From: Tipula vernalis
Taxonomy: Eukaryota; Arthropoda; Insecta; Diptera; Tipulidae
DNA: 64,000 nucleotides
Assembly (NCBI GenBank): GCA_958295665.1
Contig: OY282558.1
Location: 310,592,092-310,656,091 of the forward strand
Reading direction: 5' to 3'
Shown here: in pieces, positions 57,101 through 64,000 of the stretch
How positions within the stretch are numbered: position 1 is the first letter of the stretch
How the letters are laid out: each line of letters begins with the position of its first letter
Notes under the pieces: generated by a model
Databases searched by the model: none
Told to the model about the DNA's origin: nothing
The model's input: the letters and a program-made list of their open reading frames with translations, nothing else
Translations under genes and position numbers: made by a program

Positions 57101-58668
57101 TAATATTTCAAAGGGATGTTTGAGAAGGCGCCATTTTATGAGATTTACTAGTTTTTTTAATACGTGGTAAACATCCGTCTATATACATATATGTATTATA
57201 TACAAATGTATCTTATCACACATAAAATTATTCAACGTCGAGTGATTTTAAATTTAATATTATAAAAATAATTCCAGAAGCGAAAGAAATTGAATAAAAT
57301 TCCAATAAATTTCCGTATATATATGTACAAGCCAAACATGTTTTATATTTTGCAAAAATCAGCATTTAAATTAAATCAAGATAATGGAAAATTGAAAAAA
57401 AAAAAATTTCCATTTTTCCATCATCCATTATTTTTTTATATGATTCCTTATAACATCATTTCTCATTTTTCTTCGCTATATATGCATATATGTACGTACA
57501 AATATATAGGATCCATTTCCATTATGCCCGTTTTTTTCTTATATATGTATATATTTAGATTATGTACATAAAATTTATTATATTTGATCCGTAAGGAAAA
57601 GAAGAAATGTAGCAAAAAAAAAAAAAATCCGGAAAATGAAATCCATTTTTATCCCTTACATATAATATCCATCTATACATCTCTCCCAGAATTTTTTTTT
57701 TTTTATAAGAAAACCAAAAAATGAACCATTCAAATAGAATACATTTTTTTGGGCGCTTTTTGGGAAATGTAAAAATATAAAAATATAGAAATAAAATAGA
57801 TGAGAAAATTTAAATTTCTTTTTATTATTTTTCCCTTTCTATGCTTATAATAATAATAAAATTACATCCAAAATTATACCAAAAAAAAAAAAAAATCGGG
57901 TGCGGATTTAGCCGAGTGAACTGGTGTATATAGCTAGTCCTTTTTTATGTGTTCTGGTGAAGCGCAATTAAACCAAAATGATATAGAATCTATCCTTCAT
58001 CTTCGGTTCTTATAACTTGTATTTAATTTAATTCTTGATAAATGGGGAAAAATATTTTTTTGAAAAGGGTTAATAATAAATTAATTTTTTTTTTGTTTCG
58101 TTGATTCCATTTGGTTGTTATATATAAATGATTTGAAGATTAGTTTAATCTTTTGGAAAAATAAATTCATTTTTTTTTTATATTAAAAATGGAAACAACT
58201 TATTAAGTTGAGTGCATAACATAACAGTTAAAATTTACAGCCTTACAGGTATACCTCGTTGAATGATGTTTTGTTATTGAAACTAAGTTTGAAAAAAACG
58301 AAGTCATATACAATAGGATAGTACAATTCATATTAATAAGCTTTGAAATCTCTCCTATAGAGCTTACAAAATATAATTTATCTTCTTTTATTCCGCCGTT
58401 TGATAACAAAAACAATTCGCGTTTGATTCATAATCTGCAACTAATTCAATGATCATCAAATATGTTGGTTAAGTCAGATACTAAATTTGAATGGAATTGT
58501 TGCAGTTCTATTTGTTGTCCGCCTACGCCTATTTGGAGATTGTCTACACGCAAATGTCAACAATAGCGTAGACAATTGTTTTCGACGTAGACAATGTAGA
58601 CGATACGTAGACAATATAGAAAATTGTGTTTTCTTTTATATAAATATTTTCAAAAATTAAACTGTATT
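54136..58668. other. Very AT-rich tract, no mobile element or gene recognised
   Basis: Poly-A/poly-T runs, TATATGTACATA words and short tandem motifs predominate. Apart from a candidate 57-base exon (55281-55337), I see nothing coding. Positions 58520-58620 repeat GTAGACAAT or its complement about eight times. The absence of transposons contrasts with the rest of the window and fits a host intron or intergenic region. Confidence 0.5.
55281..55337 (+). CDS. Candidate 57-base cassette exon of an unknown host gene
   Basis: A GC-richer island sits between TTTTTTTGTTTCATTCCCAG (acceptor with strong pyrimidine tract) and AAG|GTTCGT (donor). Its length is a multiple of three (19 codons' worth), and two of three frames are open (one reads HEHTLELCRRLGFSLSKQ). 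I do not recognise the peptide. On the other strand AAG|GTATGC could also act as a donor, but no acceptor precedes it. It could be chance in AT-rich DNA. Confidence 0.3.
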
Positions 58669-58825
58669 AACACCCCTATTATGATTGTCGAGTCGATTTA
58701 CAATCGACACGACTCTGTGTTGTCTTTTCCGTTTTCGTAATGTTTTTATTAAATGAAAAAACGAAAACGCAATACATAGAGTCGTGTCGATTGTCGATCG
58801 ACTCTTGAATCATAATAGGGGTGTT
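58669..58825. mobile_element. Palindromic MITE, about 157 bp
   Basis: AACACCCCTATTATGATT at 58669 is exactly inverted at 58808-58825. Inner words ACAATCGACACGACTCT and AGAGTCGTGTCGATTGT also pair, so it is nearly a perfect hairpin. The left flank gives TTAA (58667-58670) and the right TTAG, which would suit a TTAA-targeting piggyBac-type element with one mutation; this is only a suggestion. Confidence 0.65.
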
Positions 58826-59145
58826 AGATTTACTTCCTTATCTGAAATATTTTGAATGTACATTTTGAAAGTCAAAAATGAAACAGTGAATGGGTTGTGG
58901 TGAAAATTATTATTTTTTTAAAATTATTTCGTCTGCTCCACATATCCTTTTCCACAAGAACATTTCAACAACCTGTACACCAAATTTTACTGCAACTATA
59001 CAAAAATTTGGCCTTTCAATTTTGTAAATAAAAACTTGTATAAACTTTTTAATGGTCTACCAAGAATTTTTATATCATATTTTTGAACCGTATAATTAAT
59101 TTTTTCGAAACTGATTTTTACATATGGAATTGAAATAAAAATCTG
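58826..59145. other. No gene seen
   Basis: AT-rich; may include the eroded 5' part of the LINE endonuclease, not readable. Confidence 0.4.
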
Positions 59146-61690
59146 TTGAGTGTTTTCAACATTCAAATTTTGCAAGTCGGAGAGTTTCTAAGTTACTTAT
59201 GTAGGTACAAGTCTAACGATCTTTGTTGTCTAACAGCGGCAACATTGGACCTTAAGATTTCAGACCATCATTTTATTGAAATAATATTCAAGATACCTCA
59301 AGTTTCGTTAGCAACCAATAATGTCCATGTTGGTCATACGAAGAAGCTCAATCTGGCATTGTTAACAGATATTCTTGAAAAATTGGATTGTAATTATGTT
59401 CTTAACCTTGATGATCCATCTTTAGCTCTTAATCAATTTTTGACCATTATTTATGATATACTAGAATATTGTTACACTTTTAGTCGGGTAAAAACCAAAC
59501 GTTTACAACCTTGGATTTCTTTTAATTTTGCCAGTCGTATTAACAAGAGAGACAAATTGCGCAATAAGTTGAAAAATGTCCTGGTGATTCAGTTCTTCGT
59601 GATATCTATGTTAGTAATTGTAACCAAATTAATGCTGACATTAGTGGAGATGTTAAAAAAACTGGAATCTGGCGAATGAAATTCTAACAAGGAAGCCTCA
59701 GATTTCTTCGATTAAAAGCATTCTAGCTGAAAACGGTGAGCTTATTACTAGTGATTTAGAAATTTCAAATGAGTTTAAACATTATTTTACGAGTGTTGCT
59801 AATAAATTAAGAGCAAAGTTTAAATCGTATAACCAGTCTGTTAATTACGATTTGCCTTATGATTACTGTTGTACTACTTTTTTTATGACTCCCGTATCCA
59901 ATTATGAAATTATATCTATCAATAACTCGTTGGAACCGAAGCAGTCAGTAGACAATGACGGTCTTAGTAATTATATATTGAAAGCTATTGTTAATTATGT
60001 CAGCCCCGTTCTTACCCATATTTTCAATCTTTCTTTCGTACAAGGAATTGTCCCTGAAAGACTGAAAACTGCTACTATTATTCCGTTGTTTATAAAAGAC
60101 AATCGTAATGATAAAGCCAATTATAGACCTATAGCCTTGCAGCCAATAATTTTGAAAATTTTAGAGAAGGCAGTGAAAAACAGAGTCAGTTATTTTTTAG
60201 ATCAGAATAATTTATTAAGTAACCATCAACATGGATTCCGTCAAGGCAGGAGTACCGAATCGGCCTTGTTGGAATTTTTGAACACAATTCACAGCGGACT
60301 GAACATTGGTAAAGCTTGTGCTATAAAATTCTTCGGAATATTTTATATGATATTGGTTTTAGGGGAGTTGCTAACAAGTGGTTTGCGTCTTACCTTGCCA
60401 ACAGATCGGTTCGAGTTAAAATTAATAACACCTTTAGTGAACCAAAAATTGTGGACGTTGGTGTTCCGCAAGGCTCAGTATTGGGCCCTCTGCTATTTCT
60501 GATCTATACTAATTCGGTTTTTAAACTTAAATTGCATGGTCTTTATACTGGGTTTGCCGATGACATATAGCTTTAGCTTACACTGGCAAATCCCCTAATA
60601 ACGTCATTTCTATGATTAATTCTGACCTTAAAGTCTTACATGTATGGTTTGATAAGCATTGCTTAATTGTAAGTGATAAAACAAAATTTATGTTGTTCAA
60701 ATTGACTGGCACAACATCAGCAGCAAATGTTAATCAGGTAATTTATCATAATATTTCTAACTCTGCATCTACTGGGTGCCATTCTGAGTGTATTAATATT
60801 AAATTAGGCAACGTGTTCAAATATCTTGGAGTTCATTTAGACGGTAATCTCAGTTGGAAAATTCATGTCTCTTCTTTAAGACGTTACTTGTCATCTACTT
60901 CAAGAATTTTCTATCTCCTGCGTGTTTTTGCCCTGTTCCTGTGGTAAAAATTGAAATATGGTTTATCATGTTGGGGTGGGTGCTGTGCAACTACGTTGCT
61001 TGATTTATGTGTGCAACAGAAAATTATTTTGAGAATTTGATTGAGAAAAAGCATATCTGAGTCATCTTGGCCTCTATTCACGGCTAATAATATCTCGCCG
61101 TTACAATATTTGTAAGTTTATAAGGTTTTAAGAATATTTTTTAGGCGTAGTGGGCAACAAACTATAAGGAGCCTTATTCGGTGCAATATTCGAGGTAACC
61201 ATAGTTTTATTTATAAAATTCCCCGATTTTTTACTGACCACTTTCGATGCTATATCTTTGTTACTGCTCCAATTTTTTTCAACGCGTTACCTATTTGTAT
61301 TAGAGGGCATATTCATTTCAAATAAGCTAGCCAAGTAGGCTTCTTGAAACGGCTGACATTACATTTCTTTTTCGGGTTATTAAATAAATGATTTCTATAT
61401 AATGGGTATTTTTATTTTATTTTTTTTTTATTTTTGCTTCACTGTGATAACTGGTTGTTGTAGATTTTGTGATTATGTAATTTATATTTTTATGTTTGTC
61501 TTGAATTGTTATTAGTTTATATTTTTAGTTTATAATTAGTTATTAGATATTTTTTAGTAATTATGTATTTCACTTTATTATAAGTTTTTTATTTTTTTTA
61601 TTGGTGGATTCGATTCTGTCGTTCTTTCGGCACAGAATCCTCCAGGATTTTTTACTTTTTTACGCTTATTATACGTGTTTATTAATTTTA
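59146..61690 (+). pseudogene. CR1/Jockey-like LINE ORF2, 5' truncated, with 3' end
   Basis: The endonuclease end is LDLKISDHHFIEIIF (S-D-H, about 59250). The linker with TFSRVKTKRLQPWISFNF follows (about 59475). RT: NSLEPKQSVDNDGLSNYILK, IVPERLKTATIIPLF, NYRPIALQPIILKILEKAV and NQHGF-like HQHGFRQGRSTESALLEFLN (59930-60290). A deletion of about ten codons with a frameshift removes the D-F-S-K-A-F-D box. Then come VDVGVPQGSVLGPLLFLIY, GFADDI (catalytic FADD, about 60555), KYLGVHLDGNLSWKIHV (60825) and the C-terminal LSCWGGCCATTLLDLCVQQK (about 60970). The 3' region contains a hairpin, ATTCTGTCG...GCACAGAAT, plus TCCTCCAGGA (61600-61650). Several stops; inactive. Confidence 0.7.
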
Positions 61691-64000
61691 ATTTATCATA
61701 ATGTAAAAAATGTAAAAAATTAAAATTTAGATTTTAGACTAGAATTTATTTATATTTGATACTAATTTTGGTACTGATTTTCATATTTCGTACTAATTTG
61801 GTAGTTTGGAAAATACACAAATTGACAAATTGACTTATCGATAGCTTTTTCTATGTTCATGGATATTTAATTTTTCGAATGAAAATATTCGTCTGATAAT
61901 CTCGAATTTGTTTCGGCTATTATAAAAATACTGAATTATTGTTATATTTATGAGGTATACTTTTAATTATTTTCCAATAAAACTAATTTCAGTATGATCA
62001 AAGACAAATTTTGACGCCTCTTCGAAAAAATTAAAATTCAAATTGGTACAAATTGGTTACATCTAACAAAACTATATTATTTAATTTGGTGGTAAACTAA
62101 TATTTTTGATTTTAACTTTGAAATGTTTCGCATTTTTTAATGCCGAAAAATTATGACACAAATAACAATTTAAAATATTTAAAAAATAGTTTAGCCAAAT
62201 TACTTGTAAAATGTTGAATAGTGGGTTGCCTTCCCGGCTATTTTTAAAATCCTGGCAGTCTAGAATTTAAATGATTCTGTACCGATGTTCTGTATAGTTC
62301 TGCGAATCTATTGCCGATGGTTTTATAATTTATACATGAGATTAATTTTATTTTCTGGCCATGTACATTACACAGTCTTCTGGAACAAGTTCTGAACATG
62401 TGTAGTCACCTTCAAGTTCAATTCGTGGAAATACTTTGGCTTAAAAAACAAAAGTTCATCCGCCCGGTTTTTTTTGGCTAATTTCCATAAAGATTTTTTT
62501 GGGGTTTAGTTCATAGGATGGTCACCAAATATTGTCCTTTAAATGTAGCCATATAAGAATGATGGTATATAATATGGTATAAGATGAACAACTGAATACT
62601 GGAAGTCAGTGCTCAATTGTGTTAAAAAAAAATATTGAAAGTTTGAGTAAACTTTTCAGTAAACTGAGTAACTCAGTTCAGTAAACTTCCAATCCATAGA
62701 AAAATAAAGAATGCAAGAAAGGTATTTTCAAGAAAAATTAAATAGGACCTAAGGCTTGAACGTTTACCTATTCCGTAAACTACCGAGACTTTTTCACATG
62801 AAATAGAAGAAAACTCTTTGAAAACGCTTTGTTATGTAGGTAGTTCTTTTCTATACCAAGGTCTGGATCAAAGGTCTCTAGCAGCTAAAGCCATATCACA
62901 GCTAAGAAATTAGCAGTACTATAAAAAAATCATCATTGTAAGTATTGAGTATCGTTTAACATTGTTTTTATGCAGTTGTAACAAAATGAGGGAAGGACCA
63001 CAAAGGGAAGAACCATCTATCACTGACATTATTTTGAGACTAATGGAGACTAACTAATTTATTATGAAGTTTTTTCAAATTTAGCGGACAATTTAGGGAA
63101 CAATCCTCTAAAACTGAACCGTCATTGCTAACAATTGGCCCCAAAGGATTGTCGTCTCTGTGTAATTTAGGAGTGATCATTGTATCTTGGAGTCGATCAT
63201 TGTATTTTCTTAAGTTCTTAGCAAATAGGTTTATTTATTTTGCCTAAATTTAAACATGTTTATACTAACGAAATACAAACTTTTATTGTCTCCGTACGTG
63301 TTGTTGTCTGATAAGAACAAGTCCATTTCGGTTTTTTTTATGAGTAACATTACACTTACCAGCCATCATTATGTACATATACATATATGGGGATTGCGTT
63401 CGTTTAGTCCAAAACAGTACGTTTAGTCAAAAATGTATTTGTCAAGTTATGGTTAAATTAGGACCAATTTGTCAAAACGTTTACAAGTCTGCTCCTAATG
63501 CTGATCTATATTGTCCCGTCTAATTAGAAATGCCACCTTCAAAATAAGCTTCAATTCTATAGGATACAGAAAGAAATCATTCTTCATTCGTATTCCAAGG
63601 CTCTGAACAAGGTTGTTTCTTCTATATCAGTGAGGTTCCGTTAGTAAAAAAATCTATTGACTAGGCAGATCAATTTTGAATTTTATTTGTTTTATTTCAA
63701 TTTGTTTCGTAGCTTAAAAAATGTAATTGTATCGAATTTTAGGATTTTGAAAAATCTTCATGGATGTTAGCCATTGTTGGCTTTTTAAATTTGTTAAACA
63801 TTTTTAATTTCGTTATTTCCTTATTGAGCCCAACAATATTTTTAAAAGTTCCTGTAATTTCTTGATTGACGATCGAAAATGAATTTTATCGATAATATTA
63901 AAAACAATGGTTTTAGATCCATTAGTCGGAAAAACATGCCATGTTCTAACCCTTATGAATAATTCTTCTTATTTATGGATTTTGCAGCTCTACATCTCTG
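61691..64000. other. No gene seen
   Basis: Stops in all frames and no recognised repeat. A small hairpin word, AGTAAACTGAGTAACTCAGTT, is near 62660. Ordinary AT-rich DNA to the window end. Confidence 0.45.

Overview
This is a stretch of animal nuclear DNA, almost certainly from an insect and most likely from a fly. It is very AT-rich, contains GT-AG introns, long poly-A and poly-T runs and a (TA)n microsatellite, and carries a mobile-element set typical of insects: BEL/Pao and gypsy LTR elements, Jockey/CR1-like and I/R1-like LINEs, hAT and CACTA-like DNA transposons, a tRNA-derived SINE and several foldback MITEs. TATGTATACATA-like motifs in the AT-rich tracts suggest a higher fly, but this is only an impression. 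I see no complete host gene, rRNA gene or functional tRNA gene. All domain calls come from reading translated sequence by eye.

Layout. At 1-4.48 kb there is little besides a 570-base foldback (757-1325) and an imperfect palindrome. At 4.48-6.10 kb long inverted repeat arms enclose a decayed cysteine peptidase resembling ubiquitin-specific proteases (family C19). A hAT transposase remnant follows (6.96-7.64 kb), then two opposed reverse-transcriptase scraps (8.73-9.45 kb). At 10.88-15.04 kb, minus strand, lies a nearly full-length but dead LINE with a three-knuckle Gag-like ORF1 and an endonuclease-RT ORF2. A second LINE fragment (15.66-16.90 kb) abuts a CACTA-like transposon, copy A (16.90-21.00 kb, minus strand), which has a C2H2 transposase-like gene and a SAM + SAMD3-like gene. 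After an empty AT-rich tract, a BEL/Pao retroelement with an envelope-like gene (23.87-30.58 kb, plus strand, 5-base target duplication) sits inside the integrase remnant of an older BEL element on the other strand. Then come a gypsy-like 3' end, a LINE 3' end, and CACTA-like copy B (about 32.02-38.10 kb, plus strand), whose second gene starts with a CIDE-N domain where copy A has a SAM-like domain.

The right half holds a LINE ORF1 with a PHD-like finger (38.55-39.41 kb), a 540-base MITE (40.09-40.63 kb), a gypsy remnant (41.0-44.45 kb, minus strand), a tRNA-derived SINE with an exact 11-base target duplication (44.53-44.86 kb), an unassigned transposase-like remnant (45.74-47.03 kb), an internally deleted BEL element with near-identical LTRs (49.23-53.54 kb, minus strand), two small palindromic MITEs, a 4.5-kb AT-rich tract with one candidate 57-base exon, and a CR1/Jockey-like LINE (59.15-61.7 kb).

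The most unusual signals are the CACTA-like pair, in which the transposase is partnered by a SAMD3-like protein with an exchangeable N-terminal domain (SAM-like or CIDE-N), and the inverted-repeat element carrying a C19-like peptidase. All coding genes of these elements are broken in this window, so they are evidence about families, not working loci.
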